Below, piece by piece: positions 11,170 through 23,951 of a stretch of DNA of 64,000 nucleotides. Where the stretch lies: assembly GCA_963969345.1 (NCBI GenBank), contig OZ017766.1, positions 6,200,001 through 6,264,000 of the forward strand, written 5' to 3'. The notes beneath the pieces were generated by a model. That model did not search any database. It saw nothing but the letters and a program-made list of their open reading frames with translations, and was not told where the DNA came from. The position numbers and the translations under genes were made by a program. Positions within the stretch are counted from its first letter, which is position 1; each line of letters begins with the position of its first letter. Origin of the DNA: Turbatrix aceti. Its lineage: Eukaryota; Nematoda; Chromadorea; Rhabditida; Panagrolaimidae.

Positions 11170-12124
11170 GATTGATGGCAGGCGACTTTGTTAATCTAAA
11201 TCTGCCGGATTCGGCAGGTGTGAGTGTGGTTGTGTGCGATTAGGCGATCAGGAGCGTTACTGGCATTCCCGTATGATGTATCGATGAATTGGCATAGTGA
11301 ATAGTGACGAATTGTGCCGATGTCGGCGAACAGGAGTGGTGTTTTTGAAGGCAGAAGTGTTGTATGGTGATTTTCGACGATTCTGCCGAAATCTTCATTT
11401 TAGAAATTCATTACAAAGTTTTGACAAAAGGAAAGTTTTACGACGAAAAGTTTTTACTGTAAAACGTAACTGCATGAACAATATTTTTGAACAAAAATAA
11501 GATTTTACAAAATATGGGGTCTAAAATAGGTATTCAATTTTTTTTCGGTCCGAACAAATTTTTTGGTATTTATTTTTTTGGCTGAAGTAGGTTTTTTTAC
11601 GTCAAAATTTTTTTGGAATTTTTTAATAAATTTGTACAATAAAAACAGCAAATAAAAGCTTTCATATTTTTTTGTGTTCAAAATTGATTACGAAAATTTT
11701 AAATATTAATATGAATTTTTTTACAAAAAAAAGTTATTTTAATAAATAAAAAAAGAATTTTTTTTGGAAAAATTTTTTTTGTTTTGTTTTTTTAGAGAAA
11801 AAAAATTGTTAGGATTTTTTTGCATTTTTTTGAAAACTGTTTTTTTGGGAACTTTCAATTTTTTGATGTAAAATTTGTTATATTTAATTTTTTTCACACA
11901 ATCAATTTTTTTTATGAGTAGATGAATTTTGAATTGTGTTGTAAATATTTTCCTAAATTTGTCCGTGAATCTAATATTTATAATACAAACTTTATTTATA
12001 TTTATATTCTTGAATTATGCATTTGAAGGCGGATAAAAACTGGCAACAACAACAAAAAAAACTGTGAAAGGCATGGTGCGCGTGAATTTCTTACAAAAAA
12101 AACAAAACAAAAATACAGTATTTA
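11170..12124. other. intergenic, extremely A/T-homopolymeric
   Basis: Lies between the phosphatase start and the FBXW9-like stop, both on the minus strand. The first ~230 bp upstream of the phosphatase ATG are more mixed in composition (likely promoter). The rest is T/A runs with no coding signal. Confidence 0.5.
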
Positions 12125-14408
12125 TTAGGTCGTCGTCTCAGGACGCTCGAATCTGCCTAAAGCCGCCTGTTCCCGGGGCCAGAATTGGATCGAGCCTTCG
12201 CCCACCGATGCGACGAGATCTCCGTTGAAGTACATCATCTGAAAACAGTCAATCTATGGCGTTTTTTGATATTTGCAAAGCGGTTCAAATAACTCACGTT
12301 CGTGATCCGATTGGAGTACGTAGCCTCTGCGACTAGATTCGGTGAGGCGCCCGGCGTGTAATACGAGATGTCAAAATCGTTGGCGCAGAAGTAGCCGGCA
12401 TCGGTCGGAGCGCAGAGGAATGGAGCGGACTGCGTGACTCCGGTGAAGTCCTAGAAAACATTTTTTCGTCATAAAAAATGTTTTTCTTCATTCCAATTTT
12501 TTTCAAAAAAAAATTTTTGTGTACAAAAAAAATTTTTGTATATAAAATTGTTTGCAAATCTCACAAATTGTTTTCAAATTAATGTTTTTTTTTGTGAAAA
12601 ACCTTTAACAAAAAAATTATCACAAAAAAATTTTTCTTAAAAAAATTTGTTTCGAAAATTTTTTTTTTACTTTTTTTTGTATTTGTTTTCAAATTTGTAT
12701 TTTTTTTGCGTTCTAATTAGATTTTTTTGATCAACGTAAATAAATAAATTTACAGAAAAAATTTTTATCGTTGACCAAAAGAAAAACAATTTCTGTAAAA
12801 AATCACTAAATATATATTTTTCGTCCCAAATTTGTTTTCAACCCAAAAAAAACTTACAAGATCGATATCGAGGGTGCTCGCATTCAAGATGGTGGTCTGG
12901 TTGTTTTGATTGACCGCCACCTGTCCACTGCCGTAGACCAGGGATCTGAGACTCTCAAACTTGGCCTTGATGACCGGGCGTTCGACGTTTCGCTTGTCAA
13001 AGACATAAACACTGCCTGCAGCGTTGCCGACGATGTATCGGTAACCATTGGATTCCTCGTCCATAACAATCGAAAAAATCGCAGACGGTCTGAGTTGAAC
13101 TCTGTGCGCGAGGGGTGCATAGGATCGAAAATCGACAAACGATACATCGCCGTTGAAAGTTCCGCCAACCAGACAGGAATCCATGGAGATGAGGGACATG
13201 ACAGCGGACGTGCACGTGTAGTGATGCGTCATGACGGGACTCGAGCCCGCACTCATCGACGCGTATTTCCATTCTTTGATTTCACGATCCCAGCCTCCGG
13301 AATAGAAAGATTCGTTTTCGAAAGTCGTCAAAGCCCAGACCCAACCATTGTGCGCGGATGCCACCTGGGCCCGGAAGCCGGACTTCATCGATCGCTGCTC
13401 GACGACCTTCGACAGGTCCCAGAGCACCACGCTATGGTCCCGAGACCCGGTAAAAAGCATCCGGCGACCATTGATCGTCCGACAATGCAGCGCATCAGGT
13501 GTAGACGTGTGCTTCGCCTCGCTGAAGAAATCCGTGAGACAGTCGTTTTCATCAAATCTCAGACAGGCTTCCTCCGATGCACGGGCGATCCGGGCCAGAC
13601 GAAAGAGGCGTTTGCCTTTTCGGTCTCGATCCAGGAGTTTTGTATTTCGCCGGTACTGCAAAAAAAAGAAGGTAAAAAACATTTTTAGAATACAAAAACA
13701 AAAAAATGAATTTTTATGCATTGCAGCAACTCCATACTTTTCCTGTTCAAAAAATCGTAACGAGGTAAATTGCATGCCTTTGACGACGTCATAAAGGAAA
13801 GGACATCAAAAGTTATGGGACAAAAAGAAGCATGGAGCAACAAATCCCAGGGGAATTGAAAGCAGGATTATAAAAATTGTGTCACATCCCAAAAAAAGGA
13901 AGAAAAACGGTCGAAATAACAAAAAAATGCAAAAAGAAGAAGAAAAGATAAAAATAAACCAGTTTTGAGGTAACGATAAATTTTGTTACTCATTTTTACG
14001 TTAAAAACAAAAAGTAAGAAGAATGAAAAATAATACTTTTGTTACGCTTTCATCGTAAAAACGAATAATACTTTTATTACGGTTAAAAAGATCAGTTTTT
14101 GTTACTTTTTGAAGTAACGATACATTTTGTTATGCGTTTACGATTACGAAAAGTATGAAAACGTATTATTACTTTTGTTTCGTTGAAAACAACCTTTTTT
14201 GTTACTTTTTTCATCGTAAATGTCAACTCACATCGATCCTTCTCAACCAGTATTGTGGATTTTCGATGACAGCGTGAAATCTCCGACAAACTGCTCGAAG
14301 CGATGATCTCAGATATTTTGCGGGCACATAGTGAAAGATATGTTCGAGGACTTCAGCGGGCAACGTTTCCCATACTACACCTGTAGAGCAAGGACGATTT
14401 ACCTGCAT
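12125..14408 (-). CDS. FBXW9: F-box/WD40 protein, FBXW9-like
   Basis: Four exons, 14232-14408, 12858-13655, 12298-12450 and 12125-12238, all phase 0, give 413 aa. Exon 1 carries an F-box (TLPAEVLEHIFHYVPAKYL ... VCRRFHAV). The rest is a WD40 propeller with recognisable blades: LFTGSRDHSVVLWDL, FYSGGWDREIKEWKY, LVGGTFNGDVSFVDF, IVGNAAGSVYVFDKR and VASVGEGSIQFWPRE. Such proteins bind SKP1 through the F-box and present substrates to an SCF ubiquitin ligase. Order, blade motifs and length fit FBXW9; another FBXW is possible. A TTGCAG acceptor lies 20 nt before the chosen ATG, suiting SL trans-splicing. AATAAA overlaps the stop codon. Intron 1 (576 bp) holds GTAACG/TTACGAT repeats. Confidence 0.84.
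13960..14225. repeat. intronic GTAAC/TTACGAT repeat tract
   Basis: Degenerate repeats within intron 1 of the FBXW9-like gene, built from words such as GTTACTTTTT, AAGTAACGATA and TTTTACGTT. The same word set appears in CPSF1 intron 3. Confidence 0.55.
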
Positions 14409-15381
14409 TTTGGCACTGCTCTCATCTGCAACAACAACCTCAAATAAGTTGAGTGAGTGTGAAGAGGATAACAAGAAAAAAATAAAATCGATTGACGACT
14501 CGTCGGTGACTATTCGCATTGTTTGGACGTTGTCACCATGTTTACACAGAAAAAAAAAGGAAAGAGGAAGGAATGCGGCAGAATTGCGGGAATGCCAAAG
14601 TGGAAAATGGATAACAAAAGGAAAGAGTCGTTCACTGCGAGGAGGCTAAAAAAGAAGCGCTCCACACGAAATGTGCGTGTGTGCGGTTGTTAGCTAACTT
14701 ACTCGTGACTTTTGAAGCGAATGAAAATTTTCGTTTCAGAACCGGTAATTTGAGCAGAAGAAATTTTTTTTCTAAAATTGCTGTACAATGGGAAAACGAT
14801 GTTTTCGCCGTTTTGGGAAGAAGCAAGGAAATGTACAAAAATTTTATGTATGGTCAATTATAAAAACTAACAGGTTTTGCGCTTTTGTAGCAGATTGACA
14901 AAATAAATAAAAAATAAACTGAAATTTGAAAATTTTCCAGGTATTGGGTTCAAATCCCGAATATTGGTTTGATGTACTATGAGGAAAGCTTCATCACTTG
15001 ATAATCCATGATCTGTGATAGGAAGAGTCTGAGTACCGAAAACCATAATTTGAGGTGGTACACTTTATTATTTACAAATTTAACTGTAAAAATTGGTTTT
15101 TGCAATACTTGCAACTTTTTCATCCGTTTTTTAATTCCAATTGATCGAAAATGCCCGAATTGAATCAGGAATCCAAATTTGAAAAAAAATACGATAAAAA
15201 ACAGCAAAATTATTTTTTTAACAAAAAAAATTGTACATTCACTTCAAAATCCAATTTTGGCAAAACGTGACGGACACTCACAAATGTTCGGTTTCTGCAT
15301 TTTGCAAAGCTTTCAGTTGAATTCCACTTTTTTGAGCTTCTTTCAAGCTCCTCCTGTTACCTCTTCATTTATCCAACGGTG
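14409..15381. promoter_or_regulatory. shared divergent upstream region, FBXW9-like / CPSF1
   Basis: The FBXW9-like gene (-) and CPSF1 (+) point away from each other across 973 bp. This must hold both promoters. No TATA box is obvious. A TTTCAG at 15311-15316, 65 nt before the CPSF1 ATG, is a possible SL acceptor. Confidence 0.55.
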
Positions 15382-18300
15382 ATGTATACGATTGTTGGTG
15401 ACACGGATCCTGAGACGTCGATTCACCAGGCGTTGTACGGCACATTCCTGCCGGATGGCTCAAAGCAGGTCCTGGTCGTCGGTTCAAAGACGATTCGCAT
15501 CTTCCGTGTCAATCCGTACGTTCCGAATGACGGATCTCTGGTGCCTCAGCTTGAGTGCATTTCGCAGTTTACATATCTTGGGCCGATCGTTGACGTCGAC
15601 AAAGTTAGACTTCCAGGTTTGTTTTGGGGTTTTTTTGGGTTGTTTTTTAATAAACTGGGTTTTTGAATGATTTTTTTATGAAAAATAAGTTTTTAGGCGT
15701 TCTGTGATGTGTTTTGGCCTATTTTTGAAAAACTGTGGTTGTCAAGATTTTTTTAATAAAAAAAATGATTTTTTAGGCTTCCAATTCGACTGCTTTATCA
15801 CCGCTTTCGATGATTACCGATTCTCCATACAGTACATTCATCCGTCAACCCACGAAGTCGAACTCGTGTCCATCCACGAACTGCCCATCGACCTGCTCCG
15901 GAGGGTCGCAACTTACCCCGAGGCTTCCACCTTTGTCACCGGTGACCCGGACGGTCGTTGCGTGCTCGGTCTCGTCAAGGATCTCTTCTTCCTCGTCGTC
16001 CCCATCCCCGAGAAACTGGATGCCACGTTTTTCAAGCAAGACGACGATCGTCACCCCAAACGCGGTCGACCCCGGCTGACAAACTACGAAATCCGGTTAA
16101 CCGATCTCGATCCCGCGCTGAAAAACATCACTGATATCGTAATTCAGGCTGGCCAATATCTGCCGACTGCAATTGTCCTATATGAACCGAAAAAAACGAC
16201 TTCAGGTTGGTTTTTTTCAAATTTTTACGGTTTTTTTTAAAATATAAAAAAAATGTAAACTGTAAATTGACCGTAATTTATTCTCCAGGCAAGGCCTATC
16301 TGGCATACGATACAATGTGCATCTGCGCCGTGTCTTTCAACCTCCACGAACAGCAGGCATCTGTGACATGGCAGATGTCAGGCCTGCCAATGACCATTCA
16401 ACGCCTCCTCGTTCTCCCAGAACCAGTGAACAGTATTCTGCTCTGCGGAGTCAACGAATTGGTCTGCGTTCACCAATACGCGCCCTACTACGGCGTCAAG
16501 TTTAACTCAAACGCGGATGAATTCACCAAGCTCAAGCTCCACGATCTGGGAATGTCTACGGCGATGGATGGCGTCGTTGCCGATCTCATCAATCCGTATG
16601 AGATACTCCTGGGCAACCGGAGGGGTGAACTCTTTGTTGCCACGATCGACGTTGACGCCATGAATTCTGTGAGATCCATCGTTGTTCAGAAAGTTTTCGG
16701 TGAGTTTTGGGGGAATTGGAAAATCGTGGTGGGATCAACGGACGATGACTGTACTGTATTTTACGATGCGTTTTTTTTCAAACGAAAAAAGTAACACTTT
16801 TTTTGAAAAGTAACGTTTTACGACATTACTTTTCTCGAACGGAAAAAGTAATATCTTTTTGTCGAAAAGTAACAATTTACGATACGTTTTCTCGAATGGA
16901 AAAGTAACGTTTTTTTTGAAAAGTAACATCTTTGTCCAAAAGTTACCATATGCTTTACGTTTTCTTGAACGGAAAAGTAACATTTTTTTGATCTGAAAAG
17001 TAATAAACATTTTACGATAAACTAATGTTATGCAATACGATACTTTTTTGTTGCAATTGTAAAAAATCCTAATCTTTTTCATTTTTTGTTCATTTTCGAT
17101 TCTTTTACCCCGTTTTTTTTCTATTTTTTTTAATTTTCAGAAATTCCCGCTCCATCGGCGCTCATCCATCTTTCTCGTGGTTACGTTTACGTCCCATCAA
17201 AACTGCACGACAGCGTTCTTTTGAAGTACAAAAAAAAGACGAAAGACAAGATCTTCCCCAATCTCGACTACGTGGAATCCATCGAACAAAAAGGCGAGAT
17301 TTACTCGATTGAAAACGTCCCAAAAGGTTCGGAGGATTACGAAAAACTTGTCTCGCGGTATTTCTACGACGAAGAAGAGGATCAGATTGAAATTGTAAGT
17401 TTTTTCGTTGTTTTTTTGTTGAAGATGTGAAATTTTTTTTTGTTGCATTTTAGCTCGAAGCGCCGATCAAACCGGTCAAGTTCAAATTTTCGATCATCCA
17501 GACTTTTTTGAACACCTCACCGTTCAAGGATACTTGCGTTTGCGCCGCTGAGGAGCTCGATGACGTTTTCACGGAGCCCAGGGATGAGGTGTTTGATATC
17601 GCAGCTGCATCCGGGCACACACGGAATTCCAAGCTGGTGTTTATGGAAAGGACTATTCGGCCCAACATTTTGTATACTCGGGAGTGAGTTTTTTTCTGTT
17701 TCAAAAAATGTTGGTTAAAATTATTTTTTGTTAAATTTGAAATTCATATACACGGGAGAATTTTTTTTAAATAAAAAAGTCAAAAAAAAAATTTTTGTAA
17801 AAAAGTTTTTAATTTAAAAAAAAAAATTGTGTAAAAAATATATTTGTATGTTTTTTTCTGAATTTTAAAATTGCGAGCAACCCGAAAATTAGATGTTTGT
17901 GTTTAAAAAATAATGGAAAATTATTTTAAATTTTGAAAATTGCCAGAACCCCAAAATTGATTTTTTTTTGTGTTTAAAAAATTTATTAGTAATTTTATTT
18001 ATATTTTAAAAATCGTCAACTACCCAAAATTGCTCACATAAACGAAATACAACTTTTTTTAGAATCCCAAACATCCAGCGAATCTTCGCGATCGGGCATG
18101 ACGAATCGACGGAGTCCAAATACCTGTTTCTCTCCCGAGAACTCGAAACCGTCGTCACGGATATCAAAAAACCCCTGAGTCGAAAACTACAGTTCAAACA
18201 CCCATTTGTGGTCCTGGAAGGCACGCTGGCCGTCGGAATGGTCGCAAAAGGACAAGCGATATGTCAGGTGACTTCTACCCGAATTATCATCGTTGTCGGC

Positions 18301-21300
18301 GACGAAATTGTCGTCGATTACACCCTGAGCAACGTTGCCGTAGTCTACGCCGAAGATGCGGATATCAGCGATCCATTTATCGTCCTGACTCTCTCTGATG
18401 CTACCGATCTCGTTTTCAGGGTTGGCAGCGATGAGAATGGCGTCCAACTTACCAAGGTTTGAATTTTTTGGGGTTTTTTTGGAAATTTTCGATATTTTTT
18501 TACGAAAAAAAAGAAAAAAAATTTTTTTTTTAAGGATTTTCAATTTTTTTTTACAAAAAATTTAAAAAAAAAATTTTTATAGTTTTTTTTTGGATTTTAT
18601 TACAAAAAAAAGCCAAAAATTAGCGTTTTTCTTTTTTTTTGAAATTTAAAAAAATGTTTTTTTGGCATTTTTTTCATTTTATCTACTTTTTTTGTCTTGA
18701 AAAATTTACTTTGTTCGCGAACGAAAACGAACAGGAAAAATCAAATTCAAATTTCTTTGTGTACGGAAAACTTTGCTTTTTATGTTCATTTTGTGATTTT
18801 TTTAGATCGCAGACAACTTTTCAACGATCCCGGGAAAAACTACGGCGCTTTGCGTCTATCGCGATACTTCTGGACTGTTTGTTCGCCGAAAATCCGACGG
18901 TTCAAACGCTCCTCCCCTCGCTGTGACCAAAGTTCAGCTTGGCAGCGATGCTCTCAACGATCTTCTGCCTGAAAATGCGGACGACGACAGCAGACACTTC
19001 TACGTCAGTCAAAAGTCGGTTTCGAAGGCTATCAACAACGTCAAACACAATCGGAGACTTCGAACAAAAATTATTGTCGACGAATTTGACGCGTGGGAAT
19101 CCCAGACGAACAGTGCCGTCAAACCGCCGCCTAAAGAGGGCGCGGATAATGTTTTTGTCTTCCTCGCAAAAGACAGCAACGTTATCTGCGTTTATGGACT
19201 CCAGAATCTCGATCTCGTCTTTGTGATCCCAAATGCGAACAGTCTGTGGACGGTGCTCGTTGACGATCCACGATTTGGATCCGTCAATCAGGCGATGGCA
19301 CAGAGGACCAAGAAAGTGGTCAAGACGAAGCAGGCCGTCGAGGGTGCTGATCAAGTTTCGAGGAAACTCGTCGATATTCATGCTTGTGTGAGTTTATTGG
19401 TTTTTTAAGAAAAAATCCAAAAAAAATTTTTTATACGAATTCAGAATTTTTTTCGTTTTTTACAAAAATAAAAGCCCAATAATTTTTTTTTCAATTTTAC
19501 TTTTGAATTTTCTTGGTATTTTTAATGTTCAAACAATTTCGAAAATAATTCTTAGCGTTTATTTTGCTTTTTTTGGCAAAGCATAACGAAAATCAGTCTT
19601 ACGAGAAATTTACCGAAAAAAAAACAGAAATTTTTTTTAGAGAAATGTTTTTTTAACTTCCTGATAGTTTTTTTCACAAAAATTCTGAAATTCGTTTATC
19701 AAAGACTTTTATATTTTTTTAGTAAAAAAATCCAATTTTTTGTATATTTTTTTTTCAATTTTTTTGTTTTTTTAAATTGAAAAATGCTCAAAATCACTTT
19801 TTGAAAAAAATTTTGGGAATTTTTTGAAAACATTTTTTTTACGAAAATCAATTTTTTTCAGAGAATTGTCGAAATCGGAGTCTTCGGCGTCGGACCCGGA
19901 GGCAATCGGCCGGTCCTCGCCATGTTGGTCAACGACGTTTTGACGTGTTTTGAGGCGTTTCCCTACGACCACTTCATCGACGGTCACCTTCTTATACGGT
20001 TCAAGAAAATCGATCAACACGTCTGCATTCGGCGTCTGAGATTTACGGAACGCGGATCGACGGAACTCAAAACGCCGCTGGAATCCATCACGAGCATCGG
20101 TCTTCGAATCAAGCAAAAGTACATCAATTTCATTCCAACGATGGGATCTATGGTGAGTTTTTGGAGGATTTGGGCGTCAAAAAGGGGTTTCCAAAACGGG
20201 GTTTTTGAATTTTTTGCATCAAAGAAGAGTTTTTGGATTTTTTTGGGAGTCAAAATGGGTTTTTTGATTTTTTTGGCATCAAAAAAAATTTAGATTTTTT
20301 TTGTTTTGAAATGTGTTTTTTGATTTTTTTTGGCATCAAAAAGGTGTTATTTTTGGCATCAAAAAAGTGTTTCTGGATTTTTGGGTGTCAAAATGGGTTT
20401 TTGGATTTATTGGTTCTAAAAACGGGTTTTTGATTTTTTTGTCATTACAAATTTTTCTTTTTTTTTAGCGTAACGTCATTTTTATCACCGGTGGATACCC
20501 GACAGCGATTTTCATGGGTACAAATGGTCTCTTTTTCCATCCGCTGACAATTGACGGAAATATCTCCGCGATAACCTATTTTTCGTCGTCGAACGTGGCG
20601 AATGGATTTGCGTATATTACCCGGGAAAAAGACCTGCTCCGGGGCGGAGAGCTCTGTGATGACTTTCCCAGGGTACAGTACGATACGCCCTACCCCTGCC
20701 GGGCTGTCCCCATGCCAGAGACCGTCGAATTCCTGGTCTACGATTTTCCGTTCAATTTGTTTGCTGTGGTGACGTCGACGGAATCGCTGAGAAAAACGAT
20801 TCATCGCGTTCACAACGACGAAGAGGTCATCCACGAGTGCGAAGATCTTCCGACGAATTTTGTGCTTCCGCTGAAAAAGCGATTCATGCTGAGACTTTTC
20901 AATCGAGACGGATACGATTACATTCCGCGAAACGAAATCGTCTTTGAAGACTTCGAAGTGGTCATGTGCTGCGAACAGGTTGTTTTGTCGACTCTTGAGT
21001 CGAAAAGTAGGTGCATCAATTACATAGCGATTGGAACGGGATTCAACAGTGGAATCGAAATTCCATCGAAAGGTCGACTGCTGATTTACGAAATCATCGA
21101 AGTCGTCCCCGAAGCTGACATGCCAACGACGTGTTTCAAGTTCAAGATGCTCTCAAGCCTGGAGCAGAGAGTCCCGATCACGACGGTGACCTCCATCGAT
21201 GGCGTCCTCTTTGCCGCAGCGTCGTCGAGGGTCTTTATGTATCGTATAACCGATGAAGGACTCGTTGGATCGTCGATTGTGGATTTTAAATTCATGGTCA

Positions 21301-22487
21301 CGGATGTCAGGCCGTATGGATCGTACGCACTCTGCCTGGATATGTTCAGATCGGTGCACCTTATTCACTTTCAAAAAGAGTACAATGTCATCTCTGAACT
21401 CACGCAGGACGATCGACCCGATAATCCGAGAATCACGAAAATTGGATACGTCGTCGATAACGATGATGTCAATTTTCTCTACGCGGATCAGGAGTACAAC
21501 TTGGTCTTGTTGACCCACAGACCGAGTGCTCCGGATTCAAAGAATGGACAGAGGTTCATCATTGTTGGCGGATTCAGAATCGGACTGACTGTTTCTGATT
21601 TTATTCGCATTCCGGGTGAGTTTTGTAAAATGTAAAAAAAAATTGTTTTCATCTTTAAAAAAAGTTTCTTTCAAAAAAATTGGATTTGTATAAAAAATTT
21701 TCAATAATAAAAAAATTTCATTAATATATTTTTCAATATTCAAAAAAAAATTATTGATGGTGTAAAATTTTTTTCGACATAAAAATTCATTTTATTATAA
21801 AAAGTTTTTTTTATCATAAATTTTTTCGGAAAAAAAAATTATTTTATGTTGTTTTTTTCAATGTAAAAAAAGTATTTGCTAAAAAAATTTTGTTTGTTAA
21901 CAAAAAAATTTTTCCCGTTATAATAAAAATTTTAACCATAAAATTAATTTTTTTCATTACAACATTTTTATTTCATTTTTTTTTTGAACTTTTTTTTATT
22001 TAAAATTTTTCTTGCAGTAAAACACAATTTTTTCATGCAATTTTTTTTATTTTGTTTTTTTATAAAAAAAACATTTTTTTCAACATAAATTTCAGCCCAC
22101 TTCTGCGACTCAATGATCCGACTGCAAGAAGCTTCGTTCAGCGCGCAAACGACCCTCTTCAACACGAAGGAAGGCTCGTGGGGCTACATTCGACCCCTCA
22201 CGGAGCAGACGTATCGCCGACTCTTCATGGTGCAAAACTTCATCGAAAGCCAGCTCCAGCAGCTCGGGGGCCTCAATCCTGCCGGCGCGAGAGCAGTCCG
22301 ACCCCACACGACGGGCACGGATCAGTCATACGATCAGCCGAATCCCATCATCGATGCCAACCTCATCCTCCAGTTTCTTTCCCTAGATTCGTTCGATCGA
22401 AGGGAGATGGTACGACGCCTCGGAATGACTCCATATCAGCTAATTGATGATCTTGCCGAATTGACCAGAATTATCAAGCATTTTTAA
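15382..22487 (+). CDS. CPSF1: CPSF1 (CPSF160), cleavage and polyadenylation specificity factor large subunit
   Basis: Ten exons give 1454 aa: 15382-15616, 15777-16205, 16289-16699, 17141-17394, 17454-17683, 18063-18456, 18806-19387, 19862-20152, 20469-21615, 22096-22487. CPSF160 is the three-propeller scaffold of the CPSF complex; with WDR33 and CPSF30 it recognises AAUAAA before cleavage and polyadenylation of pre-mRNA in the nucleus. Family landmarks include DPDGRCVLGLVKDLFFLVVP in the first propeller, PPYG-like APYYGVKFNS, SIRP-like RTIRPNILYTRE in the middle, and the CPSF-A C-terminus with PLTEQTYRRLFMVQN and the final IIKHF. Length matches animal CPSF1 (about 1440-1450 aa). Relatives SF3B3 and DDB1 share the fold, but length and the middle region favour CPSF1. 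All phases join; no break seen. Confidence 0.93.
16745..17045. repeat. intronic AAAAGTAAC repeat tract in CPSF1 intron 3
   Basis: About six degenerate units of the form TCGAACGGAAAAGTAAC, TTTTTTTGAAAAGTAAC, TTTACGAYA, spaced about 45-60 bp. Related words occur in intron 1 of the neighbouring FBXW9-like gene. Confidence 0.65.
20160..20450. repeat. intronic tandem repeat in CPSF1 intron 8
   Basis: Degenerate units of roughly 30-40 bp with GGTTTTTGGATTTTTT and GGCATCAAAAA words, eight or so copies, fill this 316-bp intron. It is distinct from the AAAAGTAAC type. Confidence 0.6.
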
Positions 22488-23951
22488 AAATGCTGAATGG
22501 TTTTTTTGTTGACTGTTGATTTTTGTGTGCATAAAATCTGTGGGGTTTTGTGGGAATTTTTTTCTGTTTATAAATGATAAAATGAAAAATGCAGACTTTT
22601 TTATGTAAAAAATAATAATTTTATTAAAAATGAATCAAAAATTTTTTTTAAATAAAATTAAACAAATAAATCAAAACATTTTTTATGAATGGATTTTTTT
22701 TTATTTTTGTGTACAAGGAGTTTTTCTGTCCAAAAATGATAAAAAGAAAAAATGTAAAATTATTTTTTTTGCAGCCAAAAGCCAAAATTATATTCACGTA
22801 TTTATTACACAGGGCAACAAACTGCCAATAAAGTATAACTACCCTGTGATTACCACTCTGCGAAGTCACGGACATGAGTAAGACAAAAACTGACTATTGC
22901 TAACATAATATTATTAAACATTATTTCTTTTTTTTAATTATTTTTTTGTATTTTGAATTTATAGTTTCATCGTTTATATTTACGAATAACTTGCATTGCA
23001 GTCTACAGAAGCCGTTGAAATGCACGCTACTGCAGGTTATCTGGCGTGCACAATCATGGCTTCTGTTCCAGACAGCCCACACAGTATTTTTTTTTACATT
23101 TTTTTCAAAATGGCTAACATAAGCGGCGACGAACAGTCTCAAATAATAATATTTTCTGTAAAATAAAAATAAATTACTTGTCACAAATAGATTTTTTCCT
23201 AATTTTTTAGCCCCACGAGGAATATTTTTCCTAAATCTATTTGTGAGAAGTAAAATTATGTATGTATACAGATATTTTTCGGTGGAAACTTTCATTGTTT
23301 TCTGCGGATTTTTTTTCAAAAACTGATTCGTGAATTTTTTTGGCTAAGGTAATACGAAGTTTTCGAATTTGAGCAAACGATTTCGAAATTGCCACTTGTC
23401 AAAATTTCATGAAGAAAAATAAATATTCAATGACGCGATTCTTAACTTTTTTTTGTGTGCAGAAAAATGAGCGTGCAATGGCGCAATTTTTTTCAGCTAA
23501 ATATTTTGTACGCTACAGTACAAAAAAAATTTACAGTAAGAAATTAAAAAAATCGTAACAGTATTTGTACGAAACAAAAAAGCGTACTCCAGACACCAAA
23601 TGGTACAATTTTTGCCAATGTTCGAACTTCTTTAGTGCAATTTTTTCATAAAGTTAAAAAAAAAACTCGGCAAAGGACGAGCTTCCGAGTCTCGAAAGGT
23701 TGAGTGACACGTAATTTGTAAGAAACGAAAACAAGTCATTTTCCTATAATCCTTCAAGAATTGTAGTCGCACGAGAAGCGGATAAGACAAAACTGGAGGA
23801 GCTGGCAGACAACAATAATGCAACAGAATTTTGCAGCTGCTGTTACGATGGGGCGGGCGCGCGGCAACGATGCCTTCAGTCTTGCTTAAAAATGCCAACG
23901 GTCGTATTTTTCAGGAATATATCTCTGAAGTAAGAATTTTCGTACAAAAAC
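22488..23951. other. intergenic, nothing recognised until receptor upstream region
   Basis: AT-rich spacer. The last 300 bp (about 23640-23950) resemble the sequence before the second receptor gene (about 27360-27650), so they belong to the duplicated receptor unit. No gene is seen. Confidence 0.5.

Noticed and set aside
14941..14965. GGGTTCAAATCCC resembling a tRNA T-arm
   Set aside because: No A-box, acceptor stem or anticodon arm can be placed around it on either strand; most likely chance.
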